A DNA stretch of 64,000 nt from Tillandsia leiboldiana. Its lineage: Eukaryota; Streptophyta; Magnoliopsida; Poales; Bromeliaceae. This document shows positions 1 to 10,364 of this stretch, piece by piece; within the stretch, counting starts at the first letter, position 1; each line of letters begins with the position of its first letter. Where the stretch lies: the NCBI GenBank assembly GCA_029204045.2, contig CM055077.1, positions 9,934,584 to 9,998,583 of the forward strand, written 5' to 3'. Under the pieces are notes generated by a model that searched no databases, was not told the DNA's origin, and saw only the letters and a program-made list of their open reading frames with translations. A program made the translations under genes and the position numbers.

Positions 1-1032
1 CGTCGCTCCGCGTCGCCGCCAAGGTCGCTCCGTCGAGCGATTTTATCGTCGTTTTCGCCGTCAGAATCCGGGTTGACCAACAAATTTCGGATTTGCCTTC
101 CGGTTGTGTTTTTGATGTCGTTTTTTTGGGTGTTTTACTGTCAGGAGGTGTTTTTACTCATTTTTTGTTGGCGGGATCTACCGAGACAGTGGTAGGGGCC
201 TGGACTCTTCTTTTGCCACCGAGGGGTCCGCCGTTTTCGTTCGGACAAGGTTACGGAGGCTTTTGAAGGGTTTTGAGTGTGATGACTCGGATCTCCGCAA
301 AGCTTTTGCTGGGTGATCAGCGACTTCTGGAGGCTTATTCGGTGTGATGGAGGTGCTTGTGTGCAAATCGGACATCAGGATTGGACCCAGTGCGAAATTT
401 GGATTAAGAATCCTTTTCGGATGCCTTCGATAAATTTAGAAGCGGAATTTGGCAAAACAAACATCGGATTTGGATTCAGCGCGCGGAAAACGATGGAAAT
501 GGACTATTTACTTGTATTTTTCGGAGACCGGATGCCAAAACATGGATTTCGAGGCAAGTGTTACTGTTCCGGCAGCCGGGCAGGGCCGGCGGCGACGGGC
601 AGCGGCGGAGCACGGCGGCGCAGGCACGGGCAGCAGCGCGGGCGGCCGGTCCACGGGACCTGGCGTGCACCGGGACCAGCGGGCGTTCGGCGGGACATGT
701 GGCGAGCGTTGATTGGTTGGTCAACGCACGTGGGACAGCGCGCCGGGCGCGGCGCACGGTGGACCCGCCAGGCCACGTGTCGCTCGCCCATTGGCGGGCG
801 CAGCGACCCGGGTGGCCCGGCGCGGACCGCGGCGCGTGCACCCCGCCGTGGACCGCGTCGCCACGCGGCGCGCCGCGATTGGCGGGCGCGCGTGCACCGG
901 GCGCGCGGGGCGCGGAGCGGGTGACGTGGCGTGCTGAGGGAGATTCGAGCGTGCACAATGTTGGGCCGGGCCGGATTCGGGCACCCGAATCCTGCGCCCG
1001 AATCCGAATCCTCTTGTGTGTGGACTTTGGGC

Positions 1033-1040
1033 TATAAATA
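1033..1040 (+). promoter_or_regulatory. TATA box of LTR E1
   Basis: TATAAATA lies just 3' of a palindrome-rich U3 segment that contains GGATTCGGG-CA-CCCGAATCC at 973-992. This is the expected core promoter of the LTR. D1 inserted only about 40 bp further on, so any E1 transcript would now read into D1. Confidence 0.6.
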
Positions 1041-1081
1041 GCCCCTTTTTGTTGTTCTTTGGGCCTTTTCCCGAGCTCCTC

Positions 1082-4000
1082 TGTAATGTCACGACCTAAC
1101 CTGCATTTCTTTAATCCTTTTCGGGATAAATTGGTTGTTAGGGGCTTATCTTATCGAGTTTTATTGGGTAGAGCGTTGGCGTATGCGGGTATTTTTCTAT
1201 GATAGAGCCTGAAAAACGGTGAACGGCAGTGTGATCGGATCTGAAATCCAACTTACGGATTTCCCGGAATAGGGTTTTGAAGGTCGCTGTATCCATAGTG
1301 TGCACCGGAATCCGTGCTAAGAGTTGGCACGCTTTTCGAGGAGGTGGTGATTTTATCCCTTGTAACTAAAATTAAAAATATCCTTACAATACCGGATATG
1401 GGGATTTTTCCTTTATACGTACATATGAAAAGGAAAAATAAAAAAAATAAATTAATAATAAAAGATAATTATACCTCGTTTACCAAAAGGAAAACCCTCG
1501 TTTTAAAAGATCGCCTCCTCAAACCCTTCCCTCTTGTGCGTGCCGAAGACCAAAACAAAACCCTAGTTCGGAGATAGAAAAGAGAGAAAAAAGAGAGCGG
1601 ATCTTCCACCTCCTTCGATCAACGTGCTGGAAGCCGGGAACGAGACGTCACCGTCATCCGAGGGCGGATCCGGATTCTCACCACCGCAAAGAACGGAGAT
1701 CGGGATCGTGTTGCCTCCTCCATCGGAGCAAGGTTAGCGATCGTTAATTCTCTTTCGTCGGTTTAATCGCGGGTTTTTCGTGCTCTTTTGCGATTGGTTT
1801 TGATCGGTGATTTGTTCGTGTTTTTGACCGGTTTTGATCGATGGTTTTAATCGGTCTTGATCGGAGGTTTGATCGGGTTTCCGATCGGTGTTTCGTTTGG
1901 TTTTCGATCGATGGTTTTATCGTTGGAGTTGCCCGTGGATTTGTTTGGGTTAATTGGGTGTTCCGTCGGAGCATGGGGGAGTTAACGGGAAGCCGCCGTC
2001 GCCGTCGGATTTGCCTGGAGGTCGCCGCCGCTGTCAGTATAACGGGAAGCCGCCGCCGCCGTTGTTAAACGGGAGGCCACCGCTGCCGTTATCTTGTTCA
2101 CGAGGTCGTCGCCGCAGCCGCCGTGGTCGCGTGGTCGCAACCGGAGCCGGAAAAGACGACGAAATCAAAAAATTAAAGCAAAACGGGTTTACTGTTCACG
2201 GAAGCCCAGCCCGCAGCAGCGCAGTCCACTCTCCAGGCGTGGACCCGGCGTAGGGTTCGGCACTCCCTCTGGTGAACCGCGCTGCACCGGCTGGCCCGCA
2301 ACGCCTGCACCAGCCCGGCCCAGCGTGCGCGGTGCACGCGTTGGGTGTGCACCCGGTGCGCGCCGCCGCAGGCCGCGGGGGTGAACCTGGTGCGCGCCTG
2401 TGCCCATGCGCGGCCCGGCCCAAGCTCCAGCAGTCCACCAGAGTGTGCTCCCAGTCTGCGCCGTCGCCACTCTTGGCCGTACACCAGGTCCACGCCTGGC
2501 TTCGTGCACCAGCCCCCAGCCCGGAAGCACGGTAACTCCGTTTGGCCCGTTGTTGGCCCGCTTTTCACCGTTTTGAGCGCCGTTTTCACCGCTTGGATCA
2601 CCGTTTCCGCCGTTTTTATTAGCTTGGCCACCCGGGGTCATTTAGGCCACCGTTTCGCCATGTCATGTGCTAGTTTCGCACGTCGTCATCGCTCCGCGCC
2701 TTGACAAAATCGTCGGGGTCGCGCCGTCGGGCCTTTTTCTCATCGTTTTCGCCGTCGAGTTTCCTCGGCTTGACCGTTGACGTCCCGAGTTCGCTACCAG
2801 ATGAGAAATTGGGTTTTGTTGGATTTCCGTTAGCGGATTTGGGTTCCGATGGGGTTCGCGATGATATAGTCGCGGTCCGGTTGTTGTTAACCATCGGTTT
2901 TACCGTCGGAGATCCGGTTTGATCCGAGTTTTACGGTTTTGCTTGACAGTTTTGACTCGACGGTTTTTGATTGACGACGCGGTCCGCTTGGCACAGTGAT
3001 TTTAGTTTTTCGTCGGTTTATTGTTTTGGGATAGAAGGGATTCATGTTACAGTGGTCGGGACCACTGATTTTGCCTGTTTAGGGTAAAGTGTTAAATTGT
3101 ATTTTTGGTTATTTTATTAGGCCGCATAAAGTTCTGATTGCTTAGGAGGGTCACGGGCGCGGTCGTTTATCTTCGTTTCAGGTGGGTACCTTTGTGGTGT
3201 TTTGAAGTATGGTTTCATCTCGTAATATGTAAGAGTAGAGTAGAGGTGCTAATTGTTATTGTCTAACCCCTTTTCGCATGAGTATCCCTCCTTATTACTA
3301 TCTGTTGCGACTGAATGTCGCGGTGCTCTACGTTACACATTGACTGCGGTCATTCTGCTCGAGATTGCTTACACGTAGACAGGCGGTTTGGCCACCGCAT
3401 GGGTGTACTTTTCCGGAGAAGTGGTCCGATGACCCGTGTACCCCACAAAGGTGAAAGTGTCGTGGTGGGGACGCCTCGCGGTTACTTACGGTGCTGCACA
3501 AGTACTGTGGAGGGGTTAAAGCACAAAGGTGGGAGCAAGGTGTTCACTTTTACCCGAGGTCTTTAGACCTTTTGGCAGGTGCTTTGTTTCGATGTACAGG
3601 GGGTGCAGTGGATTCATGAGGGAGAGTTTGGATGCTCGGGTTTATCGATTTGCTTTTATTTTAGTATTTACCGCATTGTACTTGTTTACATCTACTCTTC
3701 TTGTCACTGACTTCCCACACTGTGACAGGTTTGGTCGGGGATAGGACCCGGGACGATGGTGAGGCTGCGACTAGAGGATTTTAGCTCGTTTGGGGCTAGT
3801 GACATTTCCTTTTCTTATTTTTGATTATCTTGGTTATTTGGTTAGTGAGTTTTGTGATTGCCTTTATTGTGGAACTATGTGGATGTTGGATTGAGCTCTT
3901 GACTTAGTGTTGGACCATCTTTAATATATTTCTATTAGTCTTGCATGCGGCATGTTTTCAAGTGGGAAAATGATTGCGAAAATGTTTTCAAAACTGAGTG

Positions 4001-4357
4001 TCGTGTGGGCACTGCTTTACAAATCCGTGGATTTATCCTTTCAAAGTTATGTTGCCGCCGAAAAAGAAATTGTGAAAACGTTTTAAAAACCTAGTGTCGT
4101 GTTGACACTGATTTGGCAAACTTGTGTTAATGTTAGTAGTTGTGATAAATTGTAATTCCCCTCTTTGGCTCTCATCGTGACTGCATGGTTAAAGTATGTA
4201 TCGTGATTGTGACGCCGTGCATATACAAAGGAGACTCCGTCCGTTCGCGGGGTGAATTTGTATATGTGGCGGGTCTGGCGCGTACCGGAGGATGAAGTTT
4301 TCGGAAAAGAAAAATGTATACGCTTTTCCGCTCATTTAGAACCTCCGGGGCGTGACA
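1082..4357 (+). mobile_element. Solo LTR D1 (gypsy-type) nested in E1
   Basis: Starts TGTAATGTCACGACC at 1082 and ends CCGGGGCGTGACA at 4357, giving 3276 bp. The flanking duplication TCCTC is perfect (1077-1081 and 4358-4362). The E1 sequence resumes directly after it. D1 holds a GC-rich CpG block at about 2190-2540 and a short covarying hairpin at 3383-3398. It contains no PBS, polypurine tract or protein domain, so I read it as a solo LTR. It is one of the clearest nested insertions in the window. Confidence 0.9.
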
Positions 4358-5895
4358 TCCTCTTGGGTTGAGGCCTTAAGCAATGTTGTTCCTCACCTTG
4401 TCCTCTACTTCTTGATGGATTCCCAGAATTTTTGGAGGCCGCAGCATCGGCGTTTTCTGCGACGCGGCGCACTTCGACGCTCCTTCGTTTGTGGCTTCTA
4501 CCATCGCATTTCAGTGCGCGAGGCTCCCTGGATCACCCCGATGAAGTTTTGAGCCGATTTTTGTGGCAGCGCGTTCATGAGAGGTACGCCTTCGATTTCC
4601 GTGTTGATCACTTTGCTCCGTTTCGAGTTTTTGGTGGTGTTCCCGAGGTACCTTTTGACCCCTTGAACTGCTGCGATGTTTGGGACAATGGTGGAGTATT
4701 GTTGGGATTTCTAGACCTACGGGCATCGGATCGGGGCGTATGAGGACTCGATCGGCATCTACGCTTCGAGAGGAACGCGGCCATATTTTTATCGGATTTT
4801 TCTGAGGTCATTTCAAAGGTGATATTTTAGCTTCTTCGTGACTGATTTCGGCAGATTTGCGAGTTGTGGATTGATTGACTTTCTGCGGTGTTCTATTTAT
4901 ATCTTGGCCTACAGGTGTCGGAACGAGGAGTATAAATACTCGATTTGCATCTACTCATCGCGAGGATCGCAGCCGTGACTTTTTTGAATTTTTCTGAGGA
5001 CTGTACGCAGGTGAAAGATCCCCTTCTCTGTGCTGTTTTGGCAAAACAGCAAATGCTGTTTGGGGTGTGTTTGTGGTGTTGATTGATTGTTGGCTGCGAT
5101 GTTGTTTGAGTAGAGGCTTGTGCGACCGAGTACCGAGGGTGCGGTTTCGGCGGATTTTGTTGGCGTGTGGCTACGCACTTCACCGACTTCGGCTTTGCCT
5201 GCGGAAAGCGATTCAAGTGGGTTACTTCGTCTCCAGAACCGGTGGATGGTTCTCTAACTCTATTTGTTAGTATGCATGCATGGTTTAAGGTACAATTTTA
5301 ATGATTGTGATCTAAGCATGAGAAATAGTTTGAATGATGGGATTGAGGCTTAATTGATAAATTGTACATGATATGTGGATTTGAGCGTTGCATGATTTAT
5401 TTACCCTTATACATGAGGGAGAGTTACAGGATAAAGATGGTTATCCTATACTAGTGGAAAAGCATGCTAGATGATGATGTTCACTTACTTGTTGGAAAAT
5501 ATGATTGATACATGTCTTCTCTATATTGTTTAAGCTTGTGAGCATGTATGACTAGAGTATACTACTTTTGATTGGAAGCAAGAATGTTATGAATTGTCCA
5601 TGTTGTTGGTTCAGTTTTATGCTTAACATGGTTAGAGGATTATATATTGATTATTGGAACTTGACCTAACACCCCGTCATATGATGCATGTTTAACCAGA
5701 CTAGTAGAGAACCTTCACTTGGGCTAGGTTCTTTTATGCTTTAGACATCCCACACTTTGCATCTTTTCCTGGACATAGATTTTCCTCGCCTGGGTAGTGG
5801 GCCGAGTGGTCAAGTTACTGTGGGACATTGTTACACTCGTGCCTGGGGGCTGAGTGGAGTCTGGTAGTTGAGTTTAGACCTGTGCTAGTGTTGTT

Positions 5896-6653
5896 GGGAG
5901 CCGTTTGGGTAGACGGTGGTCCCGGGCCGTCGAGTATCTTCCGGTCAGTGTTGTTGGGAACCGTTGGGGTTGACGGTGGTCCCGGGTCGTTGAGTGTCGT
6001 CCGACCAATTTTGTTAGCCCTGAGTTGTGGGTCGATCCCGGTTGTGGAGTATCTCCAGCCTGTGTGTTTAGCGTGGCGAGTTGGGTGTTTCGTTTTGGGA
6101 GCCGTTTGAGTCGACGGTGGTCCCGGCTGTGGAGTATCTCCAGCCAGTGGGTTTAGTGCCACGAGTTGGTTGAGTTCGTTAGTGCCTCGAGATTCGTGAG
6201 AGCTAGTTAGCTGGGTCGTTGAGAGTGTTCCGACCGTTGTGCGAGGTATTTGAGGATCTTGAGTCCTTCCGTTCTGAGAGTGAGCGTGGATTTTGACTAT
6301 AGCCTTCATGAGCCACTTTGAGCTCGGCAGAGATGCGCGGATACCTTTTTCCTCGGTGGGGTCGCGCCCCTCGAGTGCCCCGTCCGGAGTGGGCCTGTTA
6401 CTTTCGTATCGCGACTTGTCGACGCAGTCCCTCTGGCTGGGCCAGTTTTGGCAGTCACGGACGCCCTACGTAGGTCCCGTCCTCTTGTGGATGTGTGGCA
6501 GTAGGTAGGCGCAGGCTTGACTGGACCCTATGAGGCAGTCAGTTCGATTGGGTCGATTGAGCACCTTGGGTGCGAGTAGTTGCATATCTTTTCATCTGTA
6601 TCACCCATTGAGCATTTAGATAGAGGCATGATAGCTGTAGAGTATCTCCAGCT
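5896..6653 (+). repeat. Array of hairpin modules in LTR E1
   Basis: Six 21-22-nt hairpins share a core like T(C/T/G)GAGT-T-TC and have stems that vary yet pair: 5925-5946 GGCCG/CGGTC, 5985-6006 GGTCG/CGACC, 6040-6060 GGTTG/CAGCC, 6125-6145 GGCTG/CAGCC, 6214-6235 GGTCG/CGACC and 6633-6653 AGCTG/CAGCT. Three copies of a second hairpin type (GGGA-CCGT pairing with ACGG-TCCC) alternate with them at 5896-5923, 5956-5983 and 6097-6124. They lie downstream of the TATA box, so they would be transcribed. Confidence 0.75.
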
Positions 6654-6739
6654 TTTCTTGTTCAATTTTTACTGCATTGTTATCTTATGCCTCTAGAAGA
6701 CTTAGTGGGCAGACCGTCGGGCTTGGTGGCGGTACCCAC

Positions 6740-6767
6740 TGAGAACTACGTGTTGATGTAGTTCTCA
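6740..6767 (+). promoter_or_regulatory. Conserved 10-bp hairpin near the 3' end of LTR E1
   Basis: TGAGAACTAC (6740-6749) pairs perfectly with GTAGTTCTCA (6758-6767) across an 8-nt loop. Equivalent hairpins stand at the same place in E2, F, G, H and an F fragment, with compensatory changes in G and H (see findings). Function unknown; it is probably an RNA structure of the retroelement leader or 3' end. Confidence 0.7.
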
Positions 6768-7510
6768 CACCCGTTGGGGGTTCTCCCCCTCATTTTTCTT
6801 TCCTCTCCTTTGTTTTGCAGAGTCATCTTTGGGAGATGCTGATTCTGCTGTTGCTGTTCGATGCGAGGGAGTCGCGAGCTAGATCCCTACCTGTCTTTGG
6901 AGAGTGGCTGTACCCCCACCTCGGAGATTTGTAGTACAGTCAGTAGATTAGTTTTATTTCTGCTTTTGAGAGATTATTGTAGTGAGGATATGACTTGTAC
7001 TGAGAGCCTGTACACTAGTGTATTGTATTTCAGTTTTCCTCCCTGTTGAGTTCTTGGATTTTTGTATCAGAGGATATTGTATGTTTCATTCTTGGGAGAT
7101 GGATATTGTACCTTTATTTCCAGTTTTACAGTGGTTGGATTTTAGTTTTACAGCAGTTTTCTTTATTGCTCTGATATCTGTTTAGCTGTAGTACCTTTTC
7201 TTGCAGGTTGGACGCTTTGCCTATGCGTGGTTTTCGTATAGGTGGCGGATCTGTTGGCGAGCCCGGGTTGCAGTTTCGACCCCGGGGCGTGACATTGAGT
7301 TTCGATTTCATCACCGGTTGAGGTGGGTAACCAAAACTGATGTTGGGGACGTTGTTGAACGGTGGTGTTCAACCCTCCTCTTCCTCTTGATTTTGTTTTC
7401 AGTATTGTTATTTTAAAATGATAGGAAGGACAAGGTCACGGCTAGTGTGACGAAATGGTACATACATAAAGGACATGGACGGATTCTTTGACTTATCGCT
7501 TTATTTCGCG

Positions 7511-7624
7511 AGTATGGGATCGTGAGGTGAACCATGACTTATTCCACAAGTATGGGATCGTGAGGCATTCCGCGACTATTTCCACGAGTATGGGATCGTG
7601 AGGCTCATGGCGTTGTCACGTACA
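7511..7624 (+). repeat. Tandem repeat, 3 x 38 bp, in LTR D2
   Basis: The phrase agtatgggatcgtgagg recurs at 7511, 7549 and 7587, an exact 38-bp period. The third unit is only partly conserved at its end. I saw no array of this length in D1, so it seems to be a local expansion in D2. Confidence 0.75.
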
Positions 7625-8599
7625 CCAGCAGTTTGGCCACTGCAAGGGTATTCTTTTCCGAAGAAGTGGTCTGTAGGACCCGTGATCCCTACGCAGTCAG
7701 GGCGTGAGGGACCAGAGAGTTGAGTATGTTTGTTGTTTCTCGAGTTTTCGAAATGGGAACCGGAAAAAGCAATGTGGATGACTTGGGAGTTCAGTTTTCG
7801 GTTTGATGTCCTGTTTACTTTATTGTACCGATTTTTTGCACTTGAGCATCGTTTTATTCGTTTTCCTTCCTATGTTTTTGTCACTGACTCCCACCATGTG
7901 ATAGGTTGGGCGGGGACGGGGGAGAGGCTACGGCTTGGGAGTGATTGGGTTTTTCATCATCCCGGTTACATTTTCACTCCTCCCTTTTGGCCTTTACATT
8001 TGGTTGATACTATTTTGCATGAGATGTGGATATTGTGTGATGTGAACACCTTGTGATGTGGATGTGGGACATGTGGGGACTATGTGGATGGCTAGGAGTC
8101 TTTTGGATTTGGTTTTATTATTGTGTGATTGCATGTGGAATGTGGAGCTTTTCAAAAGGATAAAGTGTTTGTGAAATCTGTTTTCAAAACTGAGTGTCAG
8201 GTAGGCACTGTTTTAAACATTGCGGTTTTTTCCTTTCAATTTGGAGTATGTCGTGTGGGCAATGTTTTCTTATGTGAATCCAAAGACTAGCTAGCTTATC
8301 TCTTTAATTAGCACTTTGTGTATGTAAAACTGGTTGTGGTTGATGTATGTATTGTGTGCGACGCCGTGCATATACAGGGGAGACTCTATCCGTTTGTGTA
8401 GAGAGATCTTGTATATGTGGCGGGTCTGGGCACGTACCGGGAGGAAAGACTTTGAAAAAAAATAGGGTCATTTTCAGCTGTTAAACCTCTCCCAGGGCGT
8501 GACAGCCGTTCCCCGTTTAACGAGCCCAAGAACGTGACGATCTTCCCTTCTGAAGATCTCACCCAAAAACCAGCCCGAACAATTACGGAGAAAACCCGC

Positions 8600-9134
8600 A
8601 TACCCGTCAAATCCCGTTTTTCCTCGATTCCGGTGCAACCCGCACCCCGAATTTTAGAACGGGTTTGACCATTCCCTTAAGCCACCTTTCACTAATAACC
8701 CGGTGAAAGCCACTCCGAGGAAATAAATTCTCAAAAGCTAACAATAGTATCCTCTTTAAATTTCGAAAAAGATTAATTTCATTCCAAAACCGAAATTCAA
8801 TGCAAATTTCAAAATTCAAAGTTGATGTTATTACACGCCAGAAGCAGGTGATCGGCCCGGTAACTGTGTCGAGAAAGTTGGATGGCTTCGAAGACATCAA
8901 CTTCCTTCCACAGGTCCCATAAGTGGCCTGGACCCGATCAAGCCACCGCACGTAAGAGTCAGAGGCGGCGGGCCAAGTACGAAGACTCCTCCCAAAGGCC
9001 TTGTCGGAGGCCCAGGTGCCAAGGTAAATCTTGTCTGCTAGCAGCGGGATGCCGGCAGTTGTAAACGAAAAGGTTTCCTCGGAGGGGCTCGCCACGAAGG
9101 AGGGCCTATGGAGAAAGCATAAGTGATTCTCCAC
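8600..9134 (-). pseudogene. Plant-mobile-domain (PMD) gene relic
   Basis: Read on the minus strand from 9134, the frame gives residues such as FVASPSEETFSF, IPLLADKIYLGTW and YVRWLDRVQATYG. This is the N-terminal part of PMD-type proteins, a plant family often carried by transposons. After about 8905 the homology moves to another frame, where a W-K-E-V-like segment and an E-A-I-Q-L-S-R segment follow, so there is a frameshift. The rest of the domain is not found before LTR D2 begins at 8504. The same protein type, also broken, lies at 59727-60366 on the other strand. It could be a captured gene fragment or a relic of a transposon that encodes a PMD protein. Not functional. Confidence 0.6.
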
Positions 9135-10364
9135 CGTCGGACGAAGGAGCTAAAAATCAATGGCTGGGTCAGACGACAATAGAGTAGCACGAGAAGCCAT
9201 GGAAAATGAAAGAGTCGAACAAGTGGCAAAGGAGATAATGCAAGGAGGAAGAAAGATGTAGTAAAGAAGCACTAGAGTAAGGGATATTTAAACTACGAAT
9301 AATGGCGTGCGCCCCAAGATTAGCAAAAAGGAAAGAAGGGTTTTGAACCGATGAAAGAGGAACCGCCGTCCCTCGAAAATCAGCAACATTTATGGCGAAG
9401 CGATCTACAAACGGGCGTGAACCGTTGGATAGGTTGGTGACATCAGATCAGCTCAAGCAATGGGCAATTGCGAAAATCAAGGAGCGAAACCTTAATGAGG
9501 AAGCGACCAAAGCACAATTGGTAAAGATTTGATCAAAAGGTGTGGAAGGAGGATTCGCCATGGAGGACAAATCTCTCTATTGTAGAGTCGGGAGAATGGA
9601 AGGATCACATTATGACAAAACATGACAGGAATGATCAAAGATCCCGCAGCTCGCATCGGTCATTTGTTGAAATTCGACAATCACCCGAATGGCACATCAG
9701 GCGATTGTCGGGGAGCATTATTGAGGTCAAAATTTCTGCCACTTAAGGAAGGGGCACGTGGCGTGTACCATCGGCTGAAGAATATCAGCCGATAGGGGTT
9801 TGAGTCGACAAAGGAAGACCCGAGCCTTGACCAAGACCAATTTCAGCCGAAGGCATAGGGGCCACCTCAGTCGAATGACGAAAGAGGCAATGTTAGGGTC
9901 AACTCTCGGCTGCTCGAGCCGCAAAAGGAAAGACCTTGTCAGGAAAGGGTACGAGATTGCCAATCTCGTAACTGACTCCGGAAAGGCAAGCAGCGTCCAG
10001 CATTGGAAAGTGCCGAAGATCATGCCTCGGCGCGTCGATCAGGGGACGAATCTGGACGAAAAATGGCTACTATCTGATAGAGGAGAATTGAATCAAAAGG
10101 AAGTAGTTAAGGAAATCATGATGATTCCCCTTAAATCACGCCAATTACTAAAATCGGCGGTTATACACATGGTTCATAAGTGTATAAATAACTGAACCAT
10201 CGAAGAAAAAAGGGTCCTGCAACCTCATAAGCCAGTGACCGCCCCTGCTTTTTCATACCTTTCATACCTGCATTTACTACTTTCCTAAATAAGTTTCATA
10301 CTAGCATTTACCACACTTTCTAGGAATAGTCTTAACTTGTAATCAGTTCCTGTTACCCCCCTTC
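9135..10364 (+). other. Unclassified LTR-like stretch, left half (interrupted by E2)
   Basis: No protein homology is recognisable. It contains two perfect 9-bp inverted repeats (9770-9793 and 9950-9970) and TATAAATA at 10183-10190, followed by a pyrimidine-rich leader-like run. The stretch seems to resume at 13994 after LTR E2 and to end in a run near 14270-14287 (cgacatttcggccccc) that looks like the end of some plant LTRs. I suspect an LTR or solo LTR of another gypsy lineage, but I could not define both termini. Confidence 0.35.
10183..10190 (+). promoter_or_regulatory. TATA box of the unclassified LTR-like stretch
   Basis: TATAAATA lies 175 bp before the E2 insertion. It is followed by a C/T-rich run with repeated tttcatacct words, as expected near a transcription start. 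Confidence 0.4.

Larger units (their letters stand above)
279..7294 (+). mobile_element. Solo LTR E1 (gypsy-type), containing nested LTR D1
   Basis: Starts TGTGATGACTCGG at 279 and ends CCGGGGCGTGACA at 7294. A perfect 5-bp target duplication TTGAG flanks it (274-278 and 7295-7299). Removing D1 and one copy of its TCCTC duplication leaves about 3.7 kb, close to related LTR E2 (3.6 kb). Sequential parts are a CpG-rich block (about 560-950), a TATAAATA box (1033-1040), a long transcribed region with hairpin modules (5896-6653), the 6740-6767 hairpin and the terminal run. There is no PBS, gag or pol, so this is an LTR without internal region, as produced by LTR-LTR recombination. The open frames in its GC-rich part are not genes. 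Confidence 0.9.
1..8504 (+). mobile_element. Outer gypsy-type LTR D2, 5' truncated by window edge and split by nested LTR E1
   Basis: Bases 1-278 and 7300-8504 are the two halves of one LTR of the same family as D1. The left part matches D1 near 2690-2850 (the cgctccg and ttttcgccgtc words). The right part matches D1 from the aggtgggtaacc word near 3180 to the terminus. It ends in GGGCGTGACA at 8504, like D1 at 4357. Both copies carry the same run near the 3' end (cgccgtgcatatac, then tatatgtggcgggtctgg). Its 5' end lies outside the window, so it cannot be called solo or full-length here. The next five bases, gccgt (8505-8509), would be one half of its target duplication. No coding capacity is seen. 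Confidence 0.8.

Noticed and set aside
313..1092. Overlapping Arg/Ala-rich open frames in the GC-rich part of LTR E1
   Set aside because: Composition effect of a CpG-dense U3; no domain and frames on both strands.
2173..2704. Open frames in the GC-rich block of LTR D1
   Set aside because: Same composition effect, inside a solo LTR.
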